Source of the DNA: Clostridia bacterium
GTDB taxonomy: Bacteria; Bacillota; Clostridia; Christensenellales; Aristaeellaceae
Direction of reading: 5' to 3'
DNA: 64,000 bases
Assembly (NCBI GenBank): GCA_017428385.1
Contig: JAFRQX010000010.1
Location: 1-64,000, forward strand
Shown piece after piece: positions 25,418-34,740 of this stretch. The notes beneath the pieces are model-generated. The model was not told where the DNA came from. It did not search any database and was given only the letters and a program-made list of their open reading frames with translations. The position numbers and the translations under genes were made by a program. Numbering within the stretch: position 1 is the stretch's first letter; each line of letters opens with the position of its first letter.

Positions 25418-26022
25418 CTGTCTCCCCGTTGTGTCAAGGATGCTGAAGGCACGGCGCAGCCGCTGTGTCCTTGATACGACGGGATGACTGTGCTATTTTC
25501 CGGCTTTCTGGTCACTTCTTCGGTGGTGGCCTGTTTGCTTTACTCATCTTTCCTCTTGTTATTTCTCCTGTAATTTGTTTCTTTATTTGCTTGACTTTTT
25601 ATTTGTAAGCTCAATAGTCGTTCAAAGCCCTTAGAGCGGTCTTTGATCTTCTTTTCGATTGACTTGTTCAGGTTGCTTTCTGCTTTGCAGAATAGCCCAC
25701 AGGGCTACCGCTTTCTTCGCTCCCCAAGCATGAGCAACGACGATTGAGCGAACGGTATCGAAGCCCACGGATCTGAAAAAAGATTGTCAGAAGAACAGGC
25801 TAATTATTGTTTCACATAACCAAAGGTGATAGAGAATCAAAACCCTGTAATCTCAGCTATGACAATATAAAAATTATAGCTTTGTGTTCTTGTAGACATA
25901 ATAGATAATATAGTGTAGAATCAGAAAAAAGAAATGCAATAATATAGTTGATTGCCTATTCTTTTCAAGAGAAAAAACACAAAAAAGGAAAGATACAAAT
26001 CGATGGGAAGGGGAAAACCAAT
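25418..26022. other. Gene-free 0.6-kb stretch with a repeat-element tail
   Basis: No convincing gene on either strand. Bases 25738-25762 are identical to the last 25 bp of repeat element A (CGACGATTGAGCGAACGGTA and five more). The part before it is T-rich on the plus strand. The final 170 bp are AT-rich and probably contain the promoter of the following operon, but no consensus pair is clear. Confidence 0.6.
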
Positions 26023-27159
26023 ATGAAAAATCGATCTGCATGCTTGATAATCGCTATGTTGTTGTGTGCCTTCTGCGTTTTGAATAACGCAGTATCAGAA
26101 ACAATTGCAATGACTTATGTTGACATTCCAGACAAACAGATAAGCATTGCAGTTCCCGAGCGTTTTATCACTTTTGAAAGAAACGATACAGTCTTGGATA
26201 CAAGACTTATAGGATATGGATTTACAAAATCAGGCCTTCAGGAGGCTATGAAGCAAAATAGTGTGTATTTGTATGCTTTTGATCCAGACTTAACATATGA
26301 CATTAATGTCGTAGTAACCGAATCCGATGTGGTGAGTTCTCTTGACCTCTTTGATGATTCCTTTCTTCTTTCCATATTGGATGGATATAAGGAAATGTAT
26401 GAAAGTACGGGACTTAAGGTAATAAAACAATCGATATATAAGACATCAAAAGGAATAAAACTATTTAGGGTACAGGGAGAACTCACAACAAATCCGAACC
26501 AAAAAATGCTTCAGGTTATGGCAGTAGAAGATAATCAGACAATTGTAATTACGTTAACAATATACAACGGAATAATATCAAAAGAAAACGAACGTCTAAT
26601 CGAAATGATTGCTGAGAATTCATCTTTCAGTAAAGGAACTGGAAAAACAGGCGAGATAACACAAGTAGAGGATGAAGTGCCCAATTTAAATTATTACTAT
26701 AACAAAGAGGCACGCATTCATTTTATTATTCCTCAAGGTTGGGAAGAAAGAAATCTTTCACAGGAAAGGGAATTCTTAAAATTCAAAATGTCTCCAGTGG
26801 ATGATGATTATGCTACGAGTATTATGTTTGGATGCAAAGACTTATGGAATATGCTTCCAGAGGCAACAAGAAAAAGCTGGGGAATATATAGTCGCAGTGA
26901 TATGGATTCACTTATCGATGAGGAAATGTTGGCTGCACTAGCAGGCGTGGATACTAAAGATATAAAAATGGTATCTTATGGTGGGACGATATACGGTATA
27001 TGTGATATAAAACAGGATAATGATCTTGGATTAGATTTAAGGTTTACATGTGCTTTATCAATACATGATGGTTGCTTTATACAGTTCCAAATGTATGATT
27101 TGAAAGGAATGTATACAAACACCTTTGAGACGATATTGAATAGTGCATATTTTGATTAA
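26023..27159 (+). CDS. Secreted protein of unknown function
   Basis: A 378-residue exported protein with a signal peptide of about 25 residues (CLIIAMLLCAFCVLNNAVS). Two similar halves may be present: each contains a stretch on the theme IxIPxGWxxF (ISIAVPERFITF near 45 and IHFIIPQGWEER near 232), as in secreted PsbP/DUF-type proteins that sit outside Firmicutes membranes. No catalytic motif. GGAAGGGG lies before the ATG. First gene of an AT-rich four-gene cluster on the plus strand. Confidence 0.65.
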   Translation: MKNRSACLIIAMLLCAFCVLNNAVSETIAMTYVDIPDKQISIAVPERFITFERNDTVLDTRLIGYGFTKSGLQEAMKQNSVYLYAFDPDLTYDINVVVTESDVVSSLDLFDDSFLLSILDGYKEMYESTGLKVIKQSIYKTSKGIKLFRVQGELTTNPNQKMLQVMAVEDNQTIVITLTIYNGIISKENERLIEMIAENSSFSKGTGKTGEITQVEDEVPNLNYYYNKEARIHFIIPQGWEERNLSQEREFLKFKMSPVDDDYATSIMFGCKDLWNMLPEATRKSWGIYSRSDMDSLIDEEMLAALAGVDTKDIKMVSYGGTIYGICDIKQDNDLGLDLRFTCALSIHDGCFIQFQMYDLKGMYTNTFETILNSAYFD

Positions 27160-27183
27160 TTAAGTGATGAGGAATATAGGAAT

Positions 27184-28803
27184 ATGAGCGACAAAATAGA
27201 TGAATTGATTCAGGATATTCTTGGAAATGGAATAACGGATGAAATAGGCAGCCCTGAATTCCAGAAAAAAATAGAAGAAGCACAAAGAAGAAGAGACACA
27301 CTGTTTGAAAATCAGGCAAAAGATAAAACTGATTATGGCTTTTCTTTGCAAAATCCGATTATGACATCATCGGTTAGAGCTAGTGATGAGTATTTATCCC
27401 GTTTACGAACAGCCGACGGTTTGGAACTGTCATGGGATCGCATAGGATCCTATAATCTTGAATCCTTATATGGGATACAGGGTGTCATGGTGGATTGTTA
27501 TCAGTTGATATTGGATGGCGATAACTACAGAAAGATTTATATTTGTCCATATGGTAGAGATGCTGATGTTGTACCACGCGGAATGTATCTTGCTTCGAAG
27601 AATGTGGATAAACCACAGGTCAAAGAAACAGTTGCTATAGCTAAAGATTCTGCTATAAACGAGACATCAGTGCCTGTCACAACAGGAGAGCAAAACATTA
27701 AATCTGACAAAACGATAGACAATAATGACAAAGTAGATGAGAATCGTGTTACATCAGGAAGCACTTTTATCAAAGAACGGAGCACAACGAATAAAGAACT
27801 ACAGAAAGTCGAACAGAACAAAGAAGATAAACAAATTGATCAAAAATGCAGAATAGAATTGATCAATTGTTCTAAATGCCGTGCTCAGATTAGAAAAGAT
27901 GCACGTTATTGTAGATTGTGTGGGACACCTAACCTAAACATGCTACAAAACAATAATGGGATATATAATGATACTAAAAAGAAAGATTATTCTAGTAGAA
28001 ATCTGGCAATAGTTATTATATTCATGATTGTTTTTTGTGGAGCGATTTATTGGTATGTAACTTCTGTTTTGCCCAAACAAGCGAAGGATAAAGGAAGTAA
28101 TTATGTTTCACCTATTGCTACTAAGACAACAGTTGCACCAACGGCAACACCTAGTATAAACACGGCGACACCACAAACGAAAGAAAAAAACACTGTAGTG
28201 CCAGAAAAAAAGACAAATGAACCAATACCTGGTTATCAGGTTGGGAAAATAATAGTTTTTGGTGTTTATGAACAAGATAATAATACAAAGGGAAAGGAAC
28301 CGCTTGAATGGATAGTTATCAAATCAGATAAAGAGAGCGGTTATATTCAGTTAATCACTAGGAATGTGATTGATTCAGTACCTTATGCTGGGAAGCAAAA
28401 TGCGAAATGGAGTAATAGTTCTGTTCGGGAATGGTTGAATGAAGATTTTTTGAACACAGCATTTTCTGCATCTGAACGAAAATACTTAATTCCCGCTGAT
28501 GTAAAGGACAACAATGGTGCTACTAGTACAACAGATAAAGTGTTTCTGCTGACATATGACAGTGTGGAGAGTTATCTACCGACAGGCAATCTATACAGGC
28601 TTGGTAAGCCAACTAATTATGTTAAGGGTAAAAAACAACTCACTGTTACAGGTCAGAATACTTGCAGTTGGGGTACGAGAGATCCAGAGATAAAGGTGAG
28701 TCCATCTGGTGAAAAACAGGAAACTTCTGCAAATACGATTATTGGCGTGAGACCGTCTGTTTATGTAAGGATTGATGATAATACACCTATCATATCAAAT
28801 TGA
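27184..28803 (+). CDS. Zinc-ribbon membrane protein with DUF6273-like outer domain
   Basis: A 539-residue single-pass protein. The N-terminal 220 residues are cytoplasmic and charged. A zinc ribbon (CSKCRAQIRKDARYCRLCG) sits at about 230-250, a membrane helix (LAIVIIFMIVFCGAIYWYV) at about 275-295, then a Thr/Pro-rich linker and a C-terminal domain (345-535) with LEWIVIKSDKESGYIQLITR, WSNSSVREWLNEDFLNTAFS and IIGVRPSVYVRI. That domain is the DUF6273 pattern common in gut Clostridia. Role unknown. It begins 24 bp after the previous gene. Confidence 0.72.
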   Translation: MSDKIDELIQDILGNGITDEIGSPEFQKKIEEAQRRRDTLFENQAKDKTDYGFSLQNPIMTSSVRASDEYLSRLRTADGLELSWDRIGSYNLESLYGIQGVMVDCYQLILDGDNYRKIYICPYGRDADVVPRGMYLASKNVDKPQVKETVAIAKDSAINETSVPVTTGEQNIKSDKTIDNNDKVDENRVTSGSTFIKERSTTNKELQKVEQNKEDKQIDQKCRIELINCSKCRAQIRKDARYCRLCGTPNLNMLQNNNGIYNDTKKKDYSSRNLAIVIIFMIVFCGAIYWYVTSVLPKQAKDKGSNYVSPIATKTTVAPTATPSINTATPQTKEKNTVVPEKKTNEPIPGYQVGKIIVFGVYEQDNNTKGKEPLEWIVIKSDKESGYIQLITRNVIDSVPYAGKQNAKWSNSSVREWLNEDFLNTAFSASERKYLIPADVKDNNGATSTTDKVFLLTYDSVESYLPTGNLYRLGKPTNYVKGKKQLTVTGQNTCSWGTRDPEIKVSPSGEKQETSANTIIGVRPSVYVRIDDNTPIISN

Positions 28804-28822
28804 TTATGGAAGGAGTATAGCG

Positions 28823-29443
28823 ATGAGCGAAAGAAATAAACTATCCAACAATGGTGATGAGTATCTATATGATAAAAAGGAGGCATTTGAGAAATACACT
28901 TTAGTGAAAGTATGTAAGGCATGTGGTCAAAAAACAGAAGCAGATAGCAAATATTGCTCGAATTGTGGCAAACCAGTTTTTGAGGATAGTGAAGACCTGA
29001 ATAATCAATATTCGATGAGATGGCATGATTTTCAAATGGTTGTCATGATTCTAGGGGGAGTCCTTGCAATTGCAAATGGACTAAATCAATTGATGGGCTC
29101 TGTATATATGGGTCAAGGCATTACCGCTGACCGGATATATAGTTACTATCCTGGAATGAAAAGTTGCGATACATTTTATGGTATTGTTTTGATTGCGTTA
29201 GGTGTTTATGAGTTTATTGTACGGAGCCGCTTGAATAAGTTTCAGACAAATGGTCCGAACTCATTGAAAGTCTTGTATATTCTTTCTATTGTGGGTGGGT
29301 TGATCTATCTTCTATGGACTTCATCTGCAACAGGTATTAACATGCTTAATTCAAGCAGCCTTGGATCGATTGGAAGTTCAATATTGTTTTTGATCATTAA
29401 CAGCATATATTATTCCAAACGTAGTTCCTTGTTTGTTAATTAA
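28823..29443 (+). CDS. Zinc-ribbon membrane protein
   Basis: A 206-residue protein with an N-terminal zinc ribbon (CKACGQKTEADSKYCSNCGK, residues 30-49) like the one in the previous gene, followed by four probable membrane helices from about residue 70. The shared ribbon suggests the two proteins work at the same membrane site. GGAAGGAG lies before the ATG at 28823; an in-frame ATG at 28772 within the previous gene is not preferred. Function unknown. Confidence 0.68.
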   Translation: MSERNKLSNNGDEYLYDKKEAFEKYTLVKVCKACGQKTEADSKYCSNCGKPVFEDSEDLNNQYSMRWHDFQMVVMILGGVLAIANGLNQLMGSVYMGQGITADRIYSYYPGMKSCDTFYGIVLIALGVYEFIVRSRLNKFQTNGPNSLKVLYILSIVGGLIYLLWTSSATGINMLNSSSLGSIGSSILFLIINSIYYSKRSSLFVN

Positions 29444-29505
29444 CATAGTATAAAAACATATGATTTGTATGTTGTATTTTCAATTAAAGCTTAAGAGGTG
29501 CTAAA

Positions 29506-30141
29506 ATGCATCAGCATATACTGAAGCGAATAGGACTATATACATTTATAGTATTGCTATGCTTGCAGGGCATTGGTATTTCTGCCAGCGGATTTGCAGA
29601 GCAGGATCCATTGGTTTCTTTCGGTGTAACAACGAGCAAAGATGATCAGTATATTCCGGTTTTTGATTCGCTTGATTCTGGAAAGCGGATTGATTTGTTG
29701 AAACCGGATCAGTTGTGTGCTTTAGATTACATGAGCCTACAGGGTAAGTATTACTGGTATCGAATTGTCTATTTGGATGATTACGGTGATGCATGTGCGG
29801 GTTATGTAAAAGAGAGCAACTATAAGCAACTGACAGCTTCTGAGCTGGCTTTGTATATTACTGTTCATGAAAATGCGATCATTATTAGTCAGCTTATTGC
29901 TCAACAAGAAAATCCACAGTTATTTTTGGGCACGGGGCAGACAGCAGAAATTGATACAGAGGAGAACAGTACTACAGAGGCTAAAAAAGACTATATTCTT
30001 AATACAAATACACACAAATTCCATCTACCGGGCTGCAAAAGTGTTAAGCAGATGAAAGAAAAGAATAAAAAGCCATATACCGGAACACGTCAGAGTATTA
30101 TTGATATGGGATATTCACCGTGTAAGAATTGTAATCCCTAA
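29506..30141 (+). CDS. Secreted protein with SH3-like region and C-terminal cysteine motif
   Basis: A 211-residue exported protein. After a signal peptide (residues 1-30) there is an SH3-like beta stretch (35-100). The last 50 residues carry YILNTNTHKFHLPGCKSVKQ and GYSPCKNCNP, a small CxxC-containing module found at the ends of many Clostridia nucleases and secreted proteins that resembles the Ada metal-binding domain. It probably binds a metal or DNA. AGAGGTG precedes the ATG. Last gene of the AT-rich cluster. Confidence 0.7.
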   Translation: MHQHILKRIGLYTFIVLLCLQGIGISASGFAEQDPLVSFGVTTSKDDQYIPVFDSLDSGKRIDLLKPDQLCALDYMSLQGKYYWYRIVYLDDYGDACAGYVKESNYKQLTASELALYITVHENAIIISQLIAQQENPQLFLGTGQTAEIDTEENSTTEAKKDYILNTNTHKFHLPGCKSVKQMKEKNKKPYTGTRQSIIDMGYSPCKNCNP

Positions 30142-30225
30142 TTGCAGATTGCGAAGCGCTTCTCTCATTTGCCCACTCCGCCAAACATCAGCCTGTCTTT
30201 CCGGACGGCTTTTTTACTCCATATC

Positions 30226-30259
30226 AAAAGGAGACAGAGAACGACCCCTGTCTCCTTTT
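30226..30259. repeat. GGAGACAG palindrome (REP-like hairpin)
   Basis: AAAAGGAGACAG pairs with CTGTCTCCTTTT across a 10-nt loop, with the core GAACGACCCC. Member of a six-copy family in the window. It lies between two convergent genes and may terminate both. Confidence 0.8.
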
Positions 30260-30317
30260 CGAAAAGTTGTCTTTTGAGTTATTCTTCCAACATTTATCCT
30301 GGCAAACTGGAATCTGT

Positions 30318-31172
30318 TTACTGCTGATATTGACGCAAAAAGATCTGATCGGCCTTCTGAAGCTTAATCATGTACTCATCATATGTGGGACTGAGTCTTC
30401 TCATGGCCGGAATGAAAACGGAATTGTATCCTTTGTCCTGATTGAATTCTCTTAGCAGTTCCATCAGCTTGAAACCTGGTGAGTTATGGTACGCATCTGT
30501 TTTCTGAAATGCGAGATACTGATCAATGATTTCCTTGTTGTTATTCAGCCAACCTTCAGGATCATGCACGGCCTCGGACAGTGCTTCGTCAGCTTTGCAC
30601 TGTGCCGTATGGTTACCATTGCTATTCATTTGATCGAGTTCGTTTTCAAGTTCTTCCGGAAATTCAAATTGGACGCTATCGAGATATTCACAGATCTCAT
30701 GTAGAGCATTCTCCTGATCTTTTGTCTGGACGGGATCCTGCAGATACTTGCCGAAATGAAGTGACAGATACTTCCCCCAGAACCCCGGAAAAGCTTTTGA
30801 CAGTCTCTCTGTGACAGACTGTCTGCTCTCGGCAGCAGTTGCTTTGACCTGCACTGCGTTCCAGTCCAGAGATGCGGCGAGCTCTTTCAGAAGTTCATTC
30901 TGTTCTTTTCTTCTCTGAAGCACAGCTTCCTGCTCTTGAATGATTCTCTGAAAAACGGTGCTGTCATTTTCTTTGAGAAGCTTCCGAGTTCCTTCGACAG
31001 AAACACCCAGGCTTCGCAAAAGAGAAATTTTTTTCAGACAGATAACATCTTCCTCAGTGAAATCCCTATATCCATTCTCTGTGAACTGTGGATTTAATAA
31101 ACCTTTCTGACAATAGTATTCAATCGCCTTTTTCGTTGTTCCTGATAATTTGGCGGCTTCATGGATATACAT
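30318..31172 (-). CDS. MerR-family transcriptional activator
   Basis: A 284-residue regulator. Residues 1-70 are a MerR winged helix (MYIHEAAKLSGTTKKAIEYY, then GLLNPQFTENGYRDF), followed by a long dimerisation helix (75-115) and a helical effector domain of unknown ligand, in the manner of TipA/BmrR regulators. It likely binds a small molecule and untwists its target promoter. GGAGGTG lies before the ATG at 31172; a GTG nine bases upstream overlaps that site. Its own promoter has the diagnostic 19-bp spacer, so it is autoregulated. First of the co-oriented accessory genes when read from the left. Confidence 0.88.
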   Translation of the reverse strand: MYIHEAAKLSGTTKKAIEYYCQKGLLNPQFTENGYRDFTEEDVICLKKISLLRSLGVSVEGTRKLLKENDSTVFQRIIQEQEAVLQRRKEQNELLKELAASLDWNAVQVKATAAESRQSVTERLSKAFPGFWGKYLSLHFGKYLQDPVQTKDQENALHEICEYLDSVQFEFPEELENELDQMNSNGNHTAQCKADEALSEAVHDPEGWLNNNKEIIDQYLAFQKTDAYHNSPGFKLMELLREFNQDKGYNSVFIPAMRRLSPTYDEYMIKLQKADQIFLRQYQQ

Positions 31173-31191
31173 AAGCTTCACCTCCGTTTAA

Positions 31192-31222
31192 ACCATACAC
31201 TGCCCCCTAAGGGTGCAGTCAA
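31192..31222 (-). promoter_or_regulatory. MerR-type promoter with 19-bp spacer and dyad operator
   Basis: On the minus strand: TTGACT (31217-31222), a 19-bp spacer and TATGGT (31192-31197). The spacer holds the dyad CTGCACCCTTAGGGGGCAG (31200-31218). Over-long spacers with a centred dyad are the hallmark of MerR-activated promoters. Confidence 0.88.
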
Positions 31223-31310
31223 GAGGTTTTGAAAAGCTGAATCCGGATTGAATGCCATACCTGTAAATCCCGATTTGTCTATCGTCATATGTCTAAAAGT
31301 TAATGCACCA

Positions 31311-31829
31311 TTATAAGTCAGAGATGATCATATTCTCCCAATCTTCCTTCAATACAGAATAACACAGTGTATCGCTCTGATCTCTTGCGTGCTTCCGGAG
31401 TCTGCCCTCCAATGTGAAGGCACATTTCTCTAAAACCCGGACGCTTTCAGCGTTATGGGAACGAACCCACGCCGCAATCACCGCCAGATTCAGTTTAGAA
31501 AATCCATAATCGACCATGCGCTTGACTGCTTCTGTTGCAAATCCTCTGTTACGACAGGATGCCGCGATTGCGTATTCCAATTCCATATAGCCTTCGTACC
31601 GGTTCATGTCTCCCAGACTGATGAAACCGATCAATTCAGCGCTTTCACGATGAATAATCGCTTTGAACTGGTTGCTCTTTGCCCAGAATCGTATAGTCAC
31701 CTCGGCATCCTGAATGGATTCGAAGAATGCCACACCGCTTCTACGAAGTGTCTCATCCTGGCATATTTGATATAACCTCGAGGCATCACTTTCCTGCCAG
31801 TTTCGTAATATCAGATGCTTAAGTTTCAA
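31311..31829 (-). CDS. RimJ/RimL-type GNAT acetyltransferase
   Basis: A 172-residue GNAT of the Acetyltransf_3 group (ribosomal-protein-alanine acetyltransferase-like): MELEYAIAASCRNRGFATEA carries the acetyl-CoA loop and AVIAAWVRSHNAESVRVLEK the later strands. These enzymes acetylate N-termini or small amines. The start appears to be TTG at 31829, since an in-frame stop lies directly upstream; no good ribosome site is seen, so the start is uncertain. Confidence 0.82.
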   Translation of the reverse strand: MKLKHLILRNWQESDASRLYQICQDETLRRSGVAFFESIQDAEVTIRFWAKSNQFKAIIHRESAELIGFISLGDMNRYEGYMELEYAIAASCRNRGFATEAVKRMVDYGFSKLNLAVIAAWVRSHNAESVRVLEKCAFTLEGRLRKHARDQSDTLCYSVLKEDWENMIISDL

Positions 31830-31896
31830 TCATCATAATCTTTTGTGTAGTTTCTCCAACATATATCCAGACAAACCGGTGTTGAGCGTTTTGTTT

Positions 31897-32412
31897 TTAA
31901 CAAAATGCCTTATGGAATTTCCAGAAATCAATGGTCTCCTGTAAATCTGCTTCATCCACGAAAAGATTCATTTTCTTTCCGATCGCAATAGCCATGTCCA
32001 CGTACATGTTGGCTCTTGCGGTGATTGCGTATTCTCCTACAACGAGCGCTTCCTTGACGGAATGGGTGGATTCTATATCTTTAAGAATACCAGCATTCTC
32101 CAATTCATCCACGCCATTACATATACCGGCAACCAGATGTTTATGATCCACTACTGCACGTATAAATGAATATACTTCTTCATTGGCGATGGATGAAATG
32201 TCTCCGCCGGGAACCAGGAGGAGCTCTACCTCCTTTGGCTCAATATCCTTTAAAGCACAGGTCGCATTCAGAGAAAATTTCTCCATGGCAGTAACCGGCT
32301 TTCCATCTGTTGTGGCAAAGACCAATTCATGTCCACTGTACTGGAGAAAATAATTAGTAATCACAATTTCATAAATACAACATGTCTCATATAGCAATAT
32401 GACTGTTTTCAT
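31897..32412 (-). CDS. DJ-1/PfpI family protein
   Basis: A 171-residue class I glutamine-amidotransferase-like protein. The nucleophile elbow is AGICNGVDELENAG near residue 96, with the acidic partner in ELLLVPGGD. Family members act as glyoxalases, chaperones or proteases against reactive aldehydes, but the exact activity cannot be assigned. AAGGAG lies before the ATG. Its leader contains the recurrent CAAAT...ATTTG near-palindrome (32435-32448). Confidence 0.82.
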   Translation of the reverse strand: MKTVILLYETCCIYEIVITNYFLQYSGHELVFATTDGKPVTAMEKFSLNATCALKDIEPKEVELLLVPGGDISSIANEEVYSFIRAVVDHKHLVAGICNGVDELENAGILKDIESTHSVKEALVVGEYAITARANMYVDMAIAIGKKMNLFVDEADLQETIDFWKFHKAFC

Positions 32413-32482
32413 CTGTGTACTCCTTCATTTTTATCAAATGCCGATTTGTTGAATTTGCAAGCCGGCATTTACCAACAACACT

Positions 32483-33097
32483 TCAGAAAATGGACAGTAT
32501 CTCTGACAAGCTATTCACTTCGTATTCGGGAGCTTCGCTTTCTCCCTGAATATTCCAGTACTTTCCGACTCCTTGCTTGATCCACACTGTTTTCATTCCC
32601 ATTTGTTTTGCCGGGACAATGTCATTGTCAATACGGTCTCCGATCATGACGGCCTGTTCCGGCGCGCAGCCGGCTCTGGTCAAGGCGATGTTGAAGATCC
32701 GGGGATCCGGTTTCGCGACGCCTTCCTCAGCCGATGAGATAATCAGATCAAAATACTGGCGAATCCCCATTCTTTCCAGCCTTTTTTCCGCTCCGGGAAT
32801 CTGATTCGCGATGATTCCAAGATGATACTTTTCCCTCAGGACCTGAAGGCATTCCGCGGTATCGGGATACAATTCCTCATATAGGGGAGACCATTCGGGG
32901 TATTCAACGCCGAGAAGACGCATTACCTCCTTGTGGCCTCTTTTGTTCTGCCTGTAGAACCCGATCGCCCGGGTTATGACAAATTCTACAGACACGCCGG
33001 CAGCGATGGCTATTTTTTGAAAGATATCATCATACACTTTGGTCTCGTCTATCAAAGTGGAACCCATATCAAAAAACAGCCATTTGACGTCGTCCAT
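32483..33097 (-). CDS. HAD-superfamily hydrolase (subfamily IA)
   Basis: A 204-residue phosphatase-like protein. Motif I is FFDMGSTLIDE (nucleophilic aspartate, with glycine in place of the usual second aspartate), motif II the SSAEEGVAKPDPRIF region and motif III GDRIDNDIVPAKQMGM. This variant occurs in YjjG-like nucleotidases and related enzymes. GGAGAG is placed correctly for the ATG at 33097; the frame stays open upstream to 33157. Confidence 0.85.
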   Translation of the reverse strand: MDDVKWLFFDMGSTLIDETKVYDDIFQKIAIAAGVSVEFVITRAIGFYRQNKRGHKEVMRLLGVEYPEWSPLYEELYPDTAECLQVLREKYHLGIIANQIPGAEKRLERMGIRQYFDLIISSAEEGVAKPDPRIFNIALTRAGCAPEQAVMIGDRIDNDIVPAKQMGMKTVWIKQGVGKYWNIQGESEAPEYEVNSLSEILSIF

Positions 33098-33173
33098 AAG
33101 TCTCTCCATCAATCCTGATTTCTCCGACTGCCGTTGTGTATACATGAACGCTTTCACGGCAAACGGGGATGTG

Positions 33174-33773
33174 TCATTTCAAATAATTCTTTATATCCGC
33201 AACAAACTGATTGCCGCAACGGGTCAGTTCACCCAGAACCCGATCTATTCCTTCTTCAGAAGTATCCCAATTGTCCTTAGTAATGTTATAGCAATGAACC
33301 GGCCGCACGATAAAGGATACATCCGGGAATGCCATTTGATAGAGCATTAGGCAGCGTCGTGCATGGAATGCCTTGCAAATAATCATGGCAGTTTTGATTT
33401 CCAGACCTTTCTCTTCAACAACTGCCCGGGAAAGGAAGGCATTATCGCGTGTGTGTCCGGATTTGTTCTCACCGATGATGGCGGAGAACGGCACTCCATT
33501 TTTCAGTAAAACATCTGTGAAGAACTCACAATCAGAATGATAATCGCCGTTGTATATCTCAGCTTTCGAATGAACACCGGGCCATTTGTCCCGTTTAACG
33601 CTGACTCCGCCGGAAGGGATTATCCATTTGGCATAGCCTTCCCGATAAAGCTGCGCAGCATACTCCGGCTGCTCAGGATGTGAGCCTCCGGGGAGAAAAA
33701 TGGCATCAACTTTTTGTAATTCATCATCAACAAAGATATATTTGGAAATATCCGATATGATTCGGCTCTGCAT
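33174..33773 (-). CDS. YdcF/SanA-like DUF218 protein
   Basis: A 199-residue protein with the DUF218 pattern: DAIFLPGGSHPEQPEYAAQL, WIIPSGGVS, a conserved ENKSGHTRDNAFLS segment and ICKAFHARRCLMLYQ. No signal peptide or membrane helix, so it is a cytoplasmic YdcF-type form. YdcF binds SAM, but the reaction is unknown. AAAGGAAT precedes the ATG. A good promoter lies at 33850-33878. Confidence 0.82.
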   Translation of the reverse strand: MQSRIISDISKYIFVDDELQKVDAIFLPGGSHPEQPEYAAQLYREGYAKWIIPSGGVSVKRDKWPGVHSKAEIYNGDYHSDCEFFTDVLLKNGVPFSAIIGENKSGHTRDNAFLSRAVVEEKGLEIKTAMIICKAFHARRCLMLYQMAFPDVSFIVRPVHCYNITKDNWDTSEEGIDRVLGELTRCGNQFVADIKNYLK

Positions 33774-33849
33774 ATTATTCCTTTCGACAAATCCTGATTT
33801 GCTTCAACTGATAAAACAATAGTGAGTTTGACTTTATACGTATGAAGCA

Positions 33850-33878
33850 ATCATAACAAAGCATATGCTTCCAGTCAA
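33850..33878 (-). promoter_or_regulatory. Recurrent promoter module, copy at DUF218 gene
   Basis: Minus strand: TTGACT (33873-33878), 17-bp spacer containing AGCATATGCT, TATGAT (33850-33855). The same layout recurs at 51673-51701 and 61283-61311, and in decayed form at 36429-36457. Confidence 0.82.
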
Positions 33879-33913
33879 ACAGAAGCGGGGAGACCGTGCT
33901 GCTGAAAGAAACA

Positions 33914-33944
33914 GAGGAGACAGAGAACCGTCCTCTGTCTCCTC
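33914..33944 (-). terminator. REP-like hairpin acting as SDR-gene terminator
   Basis: GAGGAGACAGAG pairs with CTCTGTCTCCTC over AACCGTC, 17 bp after the stop at 33961. Belongs to the GGAGACAG palindrome family. Confidence 0.8.
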
Positions 33945-33960
33945 CGGGATCACTCCAGCT

Positions 33961-34740
33961 TTATTTGTTTTCTTTACATGGCTGTTTCATTGACTCTTTT
34001 GCTTTTTCCGTTGCCTTTGCCAGCAGCTTGCCAAACCTCAAAGGATGCCGGTAGCACATAAACATCGACAGTGCCTGGGAGACACTTGGACAGATGATGA
34101 ACTTCTTCGAGTTGATATGCTTTGCCAAGCCTTGCCCGACCTTTTGAGGATCTGCCTTAAACTCTTTCGGTATCGGCAAACCGGAAGCGGATGCCGTATT
34201 GGTAAGCGGCGGATGAAACACATGTACTGAGATTCCGTATTTGCAATTCTCAATTTCCAGACATTTTGCAAGTGCCTCAATTGCGCCTTTTGATGAAGCA
34301 TAGGGCGATATATTCTCGAATCCCGTCACGCCTACCCCGGAACTTGTAAAGATCAACCTTCCGCCTTTGGCTTCACGCATAATAGGCAGTACAGCCTTCG
34401 CAAGCCTTAAGGCGCCGTAATAATTCACGTCCATTACCATTTGATAAATCTCTATTCCGGAATCTGGCTCGCTTTCAAAGGTGCACAGGCAGGCGTTGTG
34501 GATCGCAATATCGATCGAACCGAAAGACTCGTGTGCTTTTCGAACCCCTTCAACAATGGAAGCTTCATCAGTGGCATCTGCATAAAGAATCATCAGCGTA
34601 TCCGGGTATTTTCCATGCAGCTGTTCAATATGTTCTGTCCGGATATCCATGACCGCGACCCTGTTTCCTGCCTCCAGAAGGCTTTGTACAAGATAGTAGC
34701 CGATACCCTGGTCGGCACCGACAATTACGATGTTAGACAT
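33961..34740 (-). CDS. Short-chain dehydrogenase/reductase
   Basis: A 259-residue classical SDR: cofactor loop GADQGIG at residues 8-14, NAC near 87, catalytic serine in FTSSGVG and the YASSK pair near 148-152. It should oxidise or reduce a small alcohol or ketone with NAD(P). The start overlaps the end of the TetR gene by 8 nt, so the two form an operon under the TetR operator; the regulator probably senses the substrate of this enzyme. Confidence 0.9.
   Translation of the reverse strand: MSNIVIVGADQGIGYYLVQSLLEAGNRVAVMDIRTEHIEQLHGKYPDTLMILYADATDEASIVEGVRKAHESFGSIDIAIHNACLCTFESEPDSGIEIYQMVMDVNYYGALRLAKAVLPIMREAKGGRLIFTSSGVGVTGFENISPYASSKGAIEALAKCLEIENCKYGISVHVFHPPLTNTASASGLPIPKEFKADPQKVGQGLAKHINSKKFIICPSVSQALSMFMCYRHPLRFGKLLAKATEKAKESMKQPCKENK

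Noticed and set aside
19900..25800. Prophage or integrative conjugative element
   Set aside because: No integrase, structural, relaxase or conjugation gene is present.
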